In this document: piece by piece, positions 56,016-63,940 of the stretch
Layout: each line of letters starts with the position of its first letter
Position numbering within the stretch: position 1 is the first letter of the stretch
DNA from: Porphyromonadaceae bacterium FC4
Lineage (GTDB): Bacteria; Bacteroidota; Bacteroidia; Bacteroidales; Porphyromonadaceae
DNA length: 64,000 nucleotides
Assembly (NCBI GenBank): GCA_900120395.1
Contig: LT635553.1
Span: forward strand, 362,186-426,185
Direction: 5' to 3'
Notes under the pieces: model-generated
What the model was told of the DNA's origin: nothing
What the model saw: the letters and a program-made list of their open reading frames with translations, nothing else
The model's database searches: none
Made by a program: the position numbers and the translations under genes

Positions 56016-57302
56016 ATGAAGACACTTATCAGACACACGTCCCGGATACTGCTCTTATCTGCAGTCTTGATACTCGGTGCCTGTACGAAAGAATCACCCG
56101 AATACACCGGATCGGTGGAGTATCACCTCCTATACCCCGACGGAACAACCGGCTACAAGGTAGAGATTGAAGACAACGGCGAGTTTACACTGATCCTAAA
56201 GAGTACCAAAAAACACAAAAAGGATCAGGTGCTGGAGCTCGATGTCAAGGGCCTCAACCACTACACCCTCACTCCCAAGACCATCACTCTGCCTGCCGGA
56301 CAAATCTCCGTCTCGACCAAGTTTGCCATCACGACCAATGAAATCGTGACCGAAACAGAGACCGTGACCCTCTCTATAGCCAACCTAAAACAGGGAGATA
56401 AGCTCGAGAGTCCGGCTTTGCTCATCATAGCCCCAAAGTACACCTACAAGCTATCCGATCGGGACAAGGCATTACTCTTAGCTTGGAAAAGCAAGCTGGG
56501 CATCAACCTCCGTCCCCTCCTCGGTGACCTCGTCTGTGAGGGGACCGTTACGGAGCCGGGAGGGGGCTCACCGGAGTTACGCTTCGGACAGCCCCGTACC
56601 CTTGAGATCAAGGATCAGGTCACCACACTGGTCATCAGCAGGCACGCCACAGAGGAGAGACCGGTACTGGAGATGACCAAAAACGCACTGGGACTGGAGA
56701 GCTACTACAAGGACCTCTACCTCCACAAGACCATCCTAGATACAGAGTTTTGGAACGAAGGGAGCGAGTATGCTCCCCCGTCTCCCAAGCTCATCATGAA
56801 GCGGCTCAACTGGACCAAAGAGACGCCAATAACGCTCAACCTCTCCCTCGTCAATATGACGGTAGATCCACAGGACAAGACAAGCTTGCTCTTCATCGGC
56901 GTTCCGGCGGAGGCGATCACCGGCGAATACCGTCCCGACCCCAAAGACCCCAAGATCCTCAATCTGCTCGAAGAGACGTATCCTGCCGAGATTATAGATG
57001 AGAGTGTGAAGTACAATCTTTTCCACTTTGACCTATCCGTCTGGGACGAATTGGTGAAGTTGAGCAAGACGGACAAAGAAATTCGAGACGCGTGCCACAA
57101 CGGCAACGTCAGCCCCTACCAGATCTTCTGCACCACCCGGATCGACACGGATGGCTGGAAAAACAACGCCGACATCACCCACTATGTTGCCCCAAAAGCG
57201 ACCATAGACTATGACAAACAGACTATCCATTTCCGGACCGTGATGGATCAAGGTGATGCCGCAGCCTACACGGTGATCAATATCACTTGCAAAAAGAAAT
57301 AA
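56016..57302 (+). CDS. Putative surface lipoprotein in the SusCD operon (DUF4929-like)
   Basis: A 428-residue lipoprotein. The frame is open from 55800 inside susD, but the ATG at 56016 begins the lipoprotein signal (MKTLIRHTSRILLLSAVLIL, lipobox LGAC at Cys23). An N-terminal Ig/Calx-beta-like domain (about 32-130, LPAGQISVSTKFAITTNE) precedes a C-terminal beta-rich region with LLGDLVCEGTVTEPGG. It occupies the SusE/accessory position after SusD, 13 nt downstream. I place it tentatively with DUF4929; no function is established. Confidence 0.75.
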   Translation: MKTLIRHTSRILLLSAVLILGACTKESPEYTGSVEYHLLYPDGTTGYKVEIEDNGEFTLILKSTKKHKKDQVLELDVKGLNHYTLTPKTITLPAGQISVSTKFAITTNEIVTETETVTLSIANLKQGDKLESPALLIIAPKYTYKLSDRDKALLLAWKSKLGINLRPLLGDLVCEGTVTEPGGGSPELRFGQPRTLEIKDQVTTLVISRHATEERPVLEMTKNALGLESYYKDLYLHKTILDTEFWNEGSEYAPPSPKLIMKRLNWTKETPITLNLSLVNMTVDPQDKTSLLFIGVPAEAITGEYRPDPKDPKILNLLEETYPAEIIDESVKYNLFHFDLSVWDELVKLSKTDKEIRDACHNGNVSPYQIFCTTRIDTDGWKNNADITHYVAPKATIDYDKQTIHFRTVMDQGDAAAYTVINITCKKK

Positions 57303-57303
57303 G

Positions 57304-59961
57304 ATGTCCCACAGACTCCTACTCCTGCTCGTAGCCCTTGCGACCCTCTGCCAGATGTCTCAGGGGCAGGAGCAGGTGCGCCACGGTGTGTTGCCGTGCG
57401 GACTCACTTACCACATTACCTCCGACCCGCAGTGGGGCAAGAGCAAGTCGGAGGCGAGGCTCGTCCTGCCCATTGGCTCTCTTGAGGAGAGAGGTAGGAG
57501 CGGAGTGGCGCACTTCATAGAGCACATGGCTTTTCGTGGGACCAAGCACTTCCCCGACCGGTCGATTCAGCAGTTCGTAGAGCGACACGGCGGTGCCTTT
57601 GGCTACGACCTCAATGCCCTCACCGGCTATGACCGTACCATCTACCTCCTCTCTTTTCCTCCGGAGCAGACCGATACTGCCCTATTGATCCTCAGCGACT
57701 GGCTGGGCAATATCAGTATAGAGCCCGAAACTATCGACCAAGAGCGACCCATCATACTGGAGGAGATGCGCCACTTTGTCCCCAACGATCCGTACGATCA
57801 CCTCTTTATCGGCACCGGAGTACACGCCGGGCGCATCCCCCTAGGCAGTGAGGAGGATGTCCGGAGCATCCGGCAGGACGACCTGCTGGACTACTACCGC
57901 AGGTGGTACCGACCTGAGTACGCTCATGTCGTCCTGGTAGGGGCTTGTCCGGCAGAGGTGGTGGAGCAAAAGCTCAGGGCACTCTTTGACAAGTACCCTG
58001 CGGCTACTTCGGAGGAAGCACCCACACGCCCCCGACTAGAGTATCCCGACCACCCCATCTGTCGTACCGAGACGGACACTCTCTACCATAGCCACAAGCT
58101 CCGGTACATTACCCCTTTCGCCACCACCTCCAAGGACTCCCCGCAGCGGTTCGCCGAGAGTCTGGTCACCAAGCTCCTCAATCACCTCCTCAACCAAGTG
58201 GGAGGGGGCACTCTATCCACATGGCACTATCTTGCCGGTACGGGGCTGATGGAGCTGGAGGTCACCGATGCGGATGAGGCAAAACTCACCGAGCGACTCC
58301 ACACCTCTCTTAGACTACTGGAGCAAGTACGGCGCAACGGTCTTGGGCAAGACCGAGACTACCTCACCACCTTTGTCCATCAAGAGACCGCCTCCGAGCC
58401 CGTCAGCTCCTCTCACAGTAGTGTCCTGCCGACCCCTGCACAAGTAGCGGACCTGGTCGTCGATGAGCTCATCGAAGGAGACTACCGACCAGCCGATGAC
58501 AGCCTACCTACGGCGGACCGGCTGGATCAAGTCGCCCGGCAGCTCTTAGAGGCACGGTCCACACCGATTGTCCTCTACCGGAGGGGATGGAGAGGGACTC
58601 AGACAGCGGAGGACTTCCTGACCTATGAGCATGCCCTCCCCATTACCCTGCCACGCTTGGTACAAGCGGAGAAGCTCCCGACCAACGACACGGCAGTGGA
58701 GAGCGGGCTATCCCAGGCGCTGCCACGCCCATGGCTGGAGGAGATTCGACCGATCAACACTACCGGCTGCGATAGCCTGGGTGTCACCACCGCCCACTAT
58801 CCCGGAGAGCATCGACTCATCATCAAGAGCCTAAAGGATCCCGATGCACAGACCCGTATCATCTCCTCCAGCCCGGGAGGCAGCGACTGCCTTCCTTCTC
58901 CCACGTATGCCGAGGTTGCTGCGGTGATAGATGACTCCGACGACTGGCAAACCCTCTACAGCCACGGACTGTCTGTGGGGAGCACAATAGCCCCGGACCG
59001 TCATGGCTTCTATGCTTTTGCCGAAAAGGCAGATGCCCTTCCAATGCTGCTCGCCTACCTGTACCAAAAGATAGACCGCCCGGATCCGGACACAGCCTTT
59101 ACCCCCGACACAACCGGTCAGGATCACGAGTCACTCCTCTCGGCTCTGATCTCCCGTGACCCCGGGCACCGCGTTACCGTTCTTACTGATGCCGTCCTGG
59201 GACACGTCTCCTCGACCGAGTCGACCTCTGTACCGTCGACGGAGCTACTCCGACCGAGCCAAGTGTATCGCTTGCTTTACAGTAACCTCGGTGGTGGCTA
59301 CACCGTCATCTGCTCCCCGCTCAGTCCCGACAGCGTCATCCGAGCATTTGGGCAGACCCTGGCACACTTTTCCGCAAGCACACTGCCCACGGAGCCACAT
59401 CGCCTCCCCACCGCATCGGCAGACTACATAGCCCCCACCGACACCATTAGTACCACCCACTACCTATGCTGGGGGACTTTTGAGCCAAGTCTGCGAAACG
59501 GACTCAAGCTCAAGATCGTACGAGAGGCACTACGGAGCCATCAGCTGGATCTCCTCCGGACAGCAGAGCGGCTGGTCTACTCCCCCACGCTCTCTCTGGA
59601 GTACACCGCCCTGTCACCTCATGAGGGGCGATACATCCTGGACTTGCAAAACAACATCCTCACCAACCACCAGGAGCGGTTGCGCACCCTCGTGGAGCCA
59701 CTGGTGAATGACTTTGACCTAACTCCGGAGAGGCTTGCCGAGATCAAGCGAGGCTTGTCAGCCAATAGAGCTATGGCACTATCTGACCCAACGCCTGCCG
59801 ACTGGATGGACATCCTCACCGATCTGCTGGACAAAGGCGAGAGCATACCCGACTTTGAGCGATACGACGAAATACTCCGAAGCATTACCCTCCAAGAGGT
59901 CATCGACTACTGGCGAAAACACCTCGCACCCGCAAGACAACACCAATGGATCATCTACTAG
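57304..59961 (+). CDS. Periplasmic M16-family zinc metalloprotease (pitrilysin/PqqL-like)
   Basis: An 885-residue double-domain M16 peptidase. Signal peptide about 1-22 (ending MSQGQ, no lipobox). The inverted zinc motif HxxEH is His70-Phe-Ile-Glu73-His74, followed by the third-ligand segment ERPIILEEMRHF near 147-158; an inactive second half covers about 500-885. Length matches PqqL/FusC-type single-chain enzymes with four M16 modules. It starts one base after the preceding stop and is followed by chaN after 13 nt. By family it clips peptides or small proteins inside a closed chamber; in the Fus and YddB-PqqL systems such an enzyme processes imported iron protein. The role here is inferred. 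Confidence 0.93.
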   Translation: MSHRLLLLLVALATLCQMSQGQEQVRHGVLPCGLTYHITSDPQWGKSKSEARLVLPIGSLEERGRSGVAHFIEHMAFRGTKHFPDRSIQQFVERHGGAFGYDLNALTGYDRTIYLLSFPPEQTDTALLILSDWLGNISIEPETIDQERPIILEEMRHFVPNDPYDHLFIGTGVHAGRIPLGSEEDVRSIRQDDLLDYYRRWYRPEYAHVVLVGACPAEVVEQKLRALFDKYPAATSEEAPTRPRLEYPDHPICRTETDTLYHSHKLRYITPFATTSKDSPQRFAESLVTKLLNHLLNQVGGGTLSTWHYLAGTGLMELEVTDADEAKLTERLHTSLRLLEQVRRNGLGQDRDYLTTFVHQETASEPVSSSHSSVLPTPAQVADLVVDELIEGDYRPADDSLPTADRLDQVARQLLEARSTPIVLYRRGWRGTQTAEDFLTYEHALPITLPRLVQAEKLPTNDTAVESGLSQALPRPWLEEIRPINTTGCDSLGVTTAHYPGEHRLIIKSLKDPDAQTRIISSSPGGSDCLPSPTYAEVAAVIDDSDDWQTLYSHGLSVGSTIAPDRHGFYAFAEKADALPMLLAYLYQKIDRPDPDTAFTPDTTGQDHESLLSALISRDPGHRVTVLTDAVLGHVSSTESTSVPSTELLRPSQVYRLLYSNLGGGYTVICSPLSPDSVIRAFGQTLAHFSASTLPTEPHRLPTASADYIAPTDTISTTHYLCWGTFEPSLRNGLKLKIVREALRSHQLDLLRTAERLVYSPTLSLEYTALSPHEGRYILDLQNNILTNHQERLRTLVEPLVNDFDLTPERLAEIKRGLSANRAMALSDPTPADWMDILTDLLDKGESIPDFERYDEILRSITLQEVIDYWRKHLAPARQHQWIIY

Positions 59962-59974
59962 ACAAAAAACGACC

Positions 59975-60862
59975 ATGAACAGAATACAACTTCTATTTGC
60001 TACCACACTGACCCTGCTACTCAGCACGGCAAGCCTTATCGCCCAAGAGCCAACCGCCTACAAGATCTACAAGGCTGATGGCACGCCTACTACCTATACC
60101 GACATGATCGACGACCTATCCAGCCGGGACGTGATCTTTTTTGGTGAGCAGCACAACTGCCCCGTAGCGCACTGGCTGGAGCTATGCGTCCTCCGCTCGC
60201 TCTACCAAAAAAACGGTGACCTCACCCTTGGTATGGAGATGTTTGAGTCGGATACGCAGTCGGTGATCGATGAATACTTCTCGGGGCTGATCAGCGAGGA
60301 GCGCTTCCTCAGCGAGTCGCGACCGTGGCCCAACTACAGCACCGACTATATGCCTATTGTCGACTATGCACGGGAGCAAAGTATCCCTCTCATAGCTACC
60401 AACGTGCCACGCCGCTACGCAGACGTGGTCAACAAAAAGGGGCTTTCGCTCCTTAGAGAGAGTGCCACCACGCAGGCACTCAGCTACATGGCACCCCTGA
60501 CCTTTGAGCCGGAGCCCGGAGAAGAAGGCTTCTTTGGGGCCATGCTCGGTATGAACGGACAGCAGAGTGACCCTGAGCGTGTGGAGCGGCTCCAGGCAGC
60601 CCAGAGCCTAAAAGACGCCACCATGGCACACTTCATCATCCGAAACAAACGCCCCGGAGTCCCACTGCTCCATCTCAACGGCAGCTACCACTCCATCAAT
60701 GACAAGGGGATCGTACACTACCTCCGACAATTTGCCCCAACCCTAAAGATCGGAACCATCGCCACAGCCAGGCAAGAGGAGACAGACCGACTCGACGAAG
60801 CCTACACCGGGATCAGCGACTATGTGATCATCATCTCCGAGGACTTTACGAGAAGTTACTGA
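59975..60862 (+). CDS. chaN: ChaN-family (DUF399) haem-binding-type protein
   Basis: A 295-residue exported protein. The start at 59975 (MNRIQLLFATTLTLLLSTAS) gives a signal peptide ending LIAQ; unlike Campylobacter ChaN it has no lipobox, so it should be soluble in the periplasm. Family motifs: VIFFGEQHN (Gly57-Asn61), GMEMFE (86-91), ATNVPRRYADVVNKKG and LHLNGSYHS. Campylobacter jejuni ChaN is iron-regulated and binds paired haems as a dimer. Last gene of the SusC-SusD-lipoprotein-M16 operon, supporting an iron or haem link. Confidence 0.9.
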   Translation: MNRIQLLFATTLTLLLSTASLIAQEPTAYKIYKADGTPTTYTDMIDDLSSRDVIFFGEQHNCPVAHWLELCVLRSLYQKNGDLTLGMEMFESDTQSVIDEYFSGLISEERFLSESRPWPNYSTDYMPIVDYAREQSIPLIATNVPRRYADVVNKKGLSLLRESATTQALSYMAPLTFEPEPGEEGFFGAMLGMNGQQSDPERVERLQAAQSLKDATMAHFIIRNKRPGVPLLHLNGSYHSINDKGIVHYLRQFAPTLKIGTIATARQEETDRLDEAYTGISDYVIIISEDFTRSY

Positions 60863-61176
60863 GCCGAGCCAGTGCCTGTTCCGGGTGACTTTACCTTCCC
60901 CCTAAAGCAGCCCCGAACTTCATGGTGAAGCGACCAAAAAAACTTAACGGATAGTAGCGGAAAGTTTCCAGTAGGAAAGAGAACTATTTGACGGATAGTA
61001 GCGATCTGTTTCCAGTAGGAAACTTTTTGCCTTCACGCACTTTGTTCTTTAGTATGTCTATCTGTCTGTTTTTCAGGGGTATGCATCCGAGGTGTGGAAG
61101 CTCGCCTAGAGTTGCCAAGCGGTGGTGTTGACTTTCGATGCAGCCTCCTGTGAACACATGTTTTCCCGGGGGTAGT
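60863..61176. other. Intergenic stretch between chaN and the tRNA cluster
   Basis: Holds repeat copy 9 with flank; no obvious intrinsic terminator after chaN and no gene. Confidence 0.6.
60935..61075 (-). repeat. Dispersed intergenic repeat, copy 9 (inverted), with flank
   Basis: AAAAAACTTAACGGATAG, GTTTCC-AGTA-GGAAAG, ATTTGACGGATAG, GTTTCC-AGTA-GGAAACTTTTT, then flank GCCTTCACGCAC and GTCTATCTGTCTGTTTTTCAG. Confidence 0.9.
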
Positions 61177-61207
61177 TTTGGGATTAGGAAAGTTTTGGGT
61201 ACCTTTG
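61177..61207 (+). promoter_or_regulatory. tRNA operon promoter (TTTG-N19-TACCTTTG)
   Basis: TTTG at 61177-61180, exactly 19 bases, TACCTTTG at 61200-61207; a full consensus match ending 10 bases before tRNA-Gly. Confidence 0.9.
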
Positions 61208-61217
61208 TGCTCGTTAT

Positions 61218-61290
61218 GCGGAAGTAGCTCAGTTGGTAGAGCACAACCTTGCCAAGGTTGGGGTCGCGGGTTCGAGTCCCGTCTTCCGCT
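61218..61290 (+). tRNA. tRNA-Gly (GCC)
   Basis: Full cloverleaf of 73 nt: acceptor GCGGAAG/CTTCCGC, D-arm AGCTCAGTTGGTAGAGC, anticodon loop CTTGCCAAG (GCC), T-arm GGGTTCGAGTCCC. No encoded CCA. Confidence 0.97.
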
Positions 61291-61299
61291 CACATACCT

Positions 61300-61386
61300 G
61301 CCCGGATGGTGGAATCGGTAGACACGAAGGACTTAAACTCCTTTGACCCGACAACGGTCGTGCGGGTTCAAGTCCCGCTCCGGGTA
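61300..61386 (+). tRNA. tRNA-Leu (UAA)
   Basis: 87-nt class II tRNA with long variable arm. Acceptor GCCCGGA pairs TCCGGGT (first pair G-U), anticodon loop ACTTAAACT gives UAA, T-arm CGGGTTCAAGTCCCG. Nine bases after tRNA-Gly, co-transcribed. No encoded CCA. Confidence 0.96.
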
Positions 61387-61402
61387 CTTGAAGAGATAAT
61401 GA

Positions 61403-61446
61403 AAACATCTTCTTAGCTGCTTTGCTAAGAAGATGTTTCTTTTTTT
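61403..61446 (+). terminator. Terminator of the tRNA-Gly/tRNA-Leu operon
   Basis: AAACATCTTCTTAGC (61403-61417) and GCTAAGAAGATGTTT (61424-61438) form a perfect 15-bp stem followed by C-T7. Confidence 0.95.
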
Positions 61447-61456
61447 GTCCCGAACA

Positions 61457-61488
61457 TTTGCATACATCATAAAAACTCCCTATCTTTA
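61457..61488 (+). promoter_or_regulatory. Promoter of the EF-G2 gene (TTTG-N20-TATCTTTA)
   Basis: TTTG at 61457-61460, 20 bases, TATCTTTA at 61481-61488 (one mismatch). Predicts a leader of about 110 nt. Confidence 0.65.
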
Positions 61489-61496
61489 GGGGAGTG

Positions 61497-61555
61497 AGGG
61501 GTAATTTCTTTTTAGTATTCGGCGCCGTAACCGCCCACAAAAAGAAGCTACCCCC
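61497..61555 (+). promoter_or_regulatory. Leader stem-loop of the EF-G2 mRNA
   Basis: AGGGGTAATTTCTTTTT (61497-61513) pairs with AAAAAGAAGCTACCCCCT (about 61539-61555) at most positions, with GGCGCCG in the loop. Could be a regulatory leader or stabilising structure; no known riboswitch class is recognised. Confidence 0.4.
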
Positions 61556-61607
61556 TATTATTTCAGCGTAAAACCAAAAACCATCAATCTAACCAGCAAT
61601 TTTTGCT

Positions 61608-63758
61608 ATGAACGTATACGAAACGAACCAAATCAAAAACGTTTCCATCCTTGGTAGCTCAGGCTCCGGAAAAACCACTCTGTCTGAGGCGATGCTCTTC
61701 GAGGGTGGTGCGATCAGTCGTCGAGGCACTATAGAGGAAGGAAACACCACCAGTGACCGATTCCCTGTCGAAAAAGAATACGGGTACTCCGTATTCTCCA
61801 CCCTTTTCTCAGTTCCCTGGAGGGATCGGAAGATCAACTTCATCGACTGCCCGGGTAGTGATGACTTTGTCGGCGCGGCGGTGAGCGCCCTTCATGTGAC
61901 CGATACCGCGCTGATGGTGGTCAACGCTCAGTATGGCGTGGAGGTCGGACTCATCAACCAGTTTCCGCAGACGGAAAAGCTGGGTAAGCCGGTGATCTTT
62001 ATCATCAATCAGCTGGATCAAGAAAATGCGGACTATGATAATAGCCTCCAGCAGCTGCAGGCACAGTTTGGCAGCAAGGTGGTGCCGGTGCAGTATCCGG
62101 TGACGACGGGTCCGGACTTTAATGAGGTCGTAGACGTTCTGACCAATAAGATGTACCGCTGGGGTCCTCAGGGTGGCAAGCCGGAGGTGCTGGATATTCC
62201 GGAGAGCGAGAAGGCGCGTGCCACAGAGTACCACAAGGCTCTGGTGGAGGCTGCAGCGGAGCACGACGAGCAGCTCATGGAGCTTTTCTTTGAGAAAGAG
62301 ACCCTCACCGAGGATGAGATGCGTCAGGGCATACGTCAAGGGCTGATCAATAGGGATATGTTCCCGGTCTTCTGCGTGAGTGCCGGCAAGGATATGTGCG
62401 TGCGCCGTACACTGGAGTTCCTGGGCGACATCGTCCCCTGTACCGACAAGCTGACTCCTCCCGTGACTGAGGATGGTACCACCATAGCTCCGGATACTGC
62501 CGGTCCTACGGTCCTCTATTTCTTCAAGTGCGACCTGGAGCCACACGTGGGCGAGGTGATGTACTTCAAGGTGCTGAGCGGTACCGTGCATGAGGGGGAT
62601 GACCTGTACAACACCACCCGCCACGATGCCAAGGAGCGGATCACTCAGCTGCTGGCACCCTACGGACCGAATAAGGAGCGCCTGACCGAGATGAAGGCCG
62701 GCGATATCGGCTGTACGGTGAAGCTCAAGGATGTGCGGGTAGGTGATACGCTCTGCGAGAAGGGCGTGGCGTACCGTATGCCCAAAGTGGAGTATCCGGC
62801 ACCTAAGTATAGACGTGCGATCGTCGCCGTAAACTCCGGTGAGGCGGAGAAGATGAACGCAGCGCTCACCCGTATGCACGCGGAGGATCCGACGTGGATC
62901 GTGGAGCAATCCAAGGAGCTCCGGCAGACGATCGTGCATGGACAGGGGGAGTTTCACCTGCGTACGCTGAAGTGGCGTATCGAGAACAATGATAAGATCC
63001 AGGTGGAGTTTCAGGAGCCGCGGATCCCGTACCGTGAGACAATCACCAAGGCTGCCCGTGCGGACTATCGTCACAAGAAGCAGTCCGGCGGAGCGGGACA
63101 GTTCGGTGAAGTACACCTGATCGTGGAGCCCTACACGGAGGGTATGCCGGAGCCGGGAGTCTATAAGCTCAATGGGCAGGAGATTAAGACCTCTCCCAAG
63201 GACACCATCGTAGTAGATCTGGACTGGGGTGGCAAGCTGGTGCTGGTCAACAGTATCGTGGGTGGTGCGATTGATGCTCGCTTCATCCCCGCGATCCAGA
63301 AGGGGATCATGGAGCGGATGGAGCGCGGACCGCTCACCGGCTCCTACGCCCGAGATGTACGTGTCATCATCTACGACGGTAAGATGCACCCGGTGGACAG
63401 CAACGAAGTCTCCTTCATGCTGGCGGGTCGCAACGCCTTTAGCGAGGCGTTTCGCAATGCCGGACCGAAAGTACTGGAGCCGATCTACAATGTGAAGGTA
63501 CAGATCCCGGCTGAGTTTATGGGCGACACGATGAGTGATCTACAGAACCGTCGCGCACTGATCCTCGGGATGGAAAGCATGAAAGGCTACGAGGAGCTCA
63601 ATGCCCGCGTGCCCCTGAAGGAGCTCTCCAACTACTCTACCACACTGAGCTCCATCACCGGAGGTAGAGGATCGTTCAGCATGGCGTTTGCTGAGTATGA
63701 GCTTGTACCGCAGGAAGTGCAGGAGCAATTATTAGCGGCACACGAGGAAGAAGAGTGA
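61608..63758 (+). CDS. fusA2: Elongation factor G paralogue EF-G2 (GTPase-defective type)
   Basis: A 716-residue translational-GTPase paralogue with all five EF-G domains. P-loop GSSGSGKTT (16-24). The G3 motif is DCPGSDDF, where the catalytic His of normal EF-G (DTPGHVDF) is Ser84; G4 is NQLD (134-137) instead of NKxD. Domain IV is complete (SGGAGQFGEVHLIVEPY), so it should still bind the ribosome and promote translocation. These changes match Bacteroides EF-G2, reported to support translation without GTP hydrolysis under carbon starvation and in gut colonisation. Standard EF-G is expected elsewhere in the genome. Confidence 0.93.
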   Translation: MNVYETNQIKNVSILGSSGSGKTTLSEAMLFEGGAISRRGTIEEGNTTSDRFPVEKEYGYSVFSTLFSVPWRDRKINFIDCPGSDDFVGAAVSALHVTDTALMVVNAQYGVEVGLINQFPQTEKLGKPVIFIINQLDQENADYDNSLQQLQAQFGSKVVPVQYPVTTGPDFNEVVDVLTNKMYRWGPQGGKPEVLDIPESEKARATEYHKALVEAAAEHDEQLMELFFEKETLTEDEMRQGIRQGLINRDMFPVFCVSAGKDMCVRRTLEFLGDIVPCTDKLTPPVTEDGTTIAPDTAGPTVLYFFKCDLEPHVGEVMYFKVLSGTVHEGDDLYNTTRHDAKERITQLLAPYGPNKERLTEMKAGDIGCTVKLKDVRVGDTLCEKGVAYRMPKVEYPAPKYRRAIVAVNSGEAEKMNAALTRMHAEDPTWIVEQSKELRQTIVHGQGEFHLRTLKWRIENNDKIQVEFQEPRIPYRETITKAARADYRHKKQSGGAGQFGEVHLIVEPYTEGMPEPGVYKLNGQEIKTSPKDTIVVDLDWGGKLVLVNSIVGGAIDARFIPAIQKGIMERMERGPLTGSYARDVRVIIYDGKMHPVDSNEVSFMLAGRNAFSEAFRNAGPKVLEPIYNVKVQIPAEFMGDTMSDLQNRRALILGMESMKGYEELNARVPLKELSNYSTTLSSITGGRGSFSMAFAEYELVPQEVQEQLLAAHEEEE

Positions 63759-63779
63759 TGCCCTCACCACTGTAGAGCT

Positions 63780-63817
63780 GACCGGGGGGCCGGACGGATG
63801 ACGAAAAGCTCCCCGGT
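63780..63817 (+). terminator. Weak terminator candidate after EF-G2
   Basis: ACCGGGG and CCCCGGT arms with a loop of about 20 nt, followed by TTAGTTCTATT. Only moderately convincing. Confidence 0.4.
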
Positions 63818-63874
63818 TAGTTCTATTAACATCAGTGGGTTACAAGCCTTGGTGCAATTATTTCATCCAAAAGC

Positions 63875-63905
63875 TTTGGTAGAATCAAAATTATTTGTAT
63901 CTTTG
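63875..63905 (+). promoter_or_regulatory. tRNA-Asp promoter (TTTG-N19-TATCTTTG)
   Basis: TTTG 63875-63878, exactly 19 bases, TATCTTTG 63898-63905; full consensus match. Confidence 0.9.
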
Positions 63906-63940
63906 CAAAGTAAAACGAAAGACGATTGCGTCAGTTAACC

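Noticed and set aside
61809-63389. Long minus-strand open frame of 526 codons opposite EF-G2
   Set aside because: It is a shadow of the EF-G2 codon pattern, with low-complexity His/Leu-rich translation and no family features.
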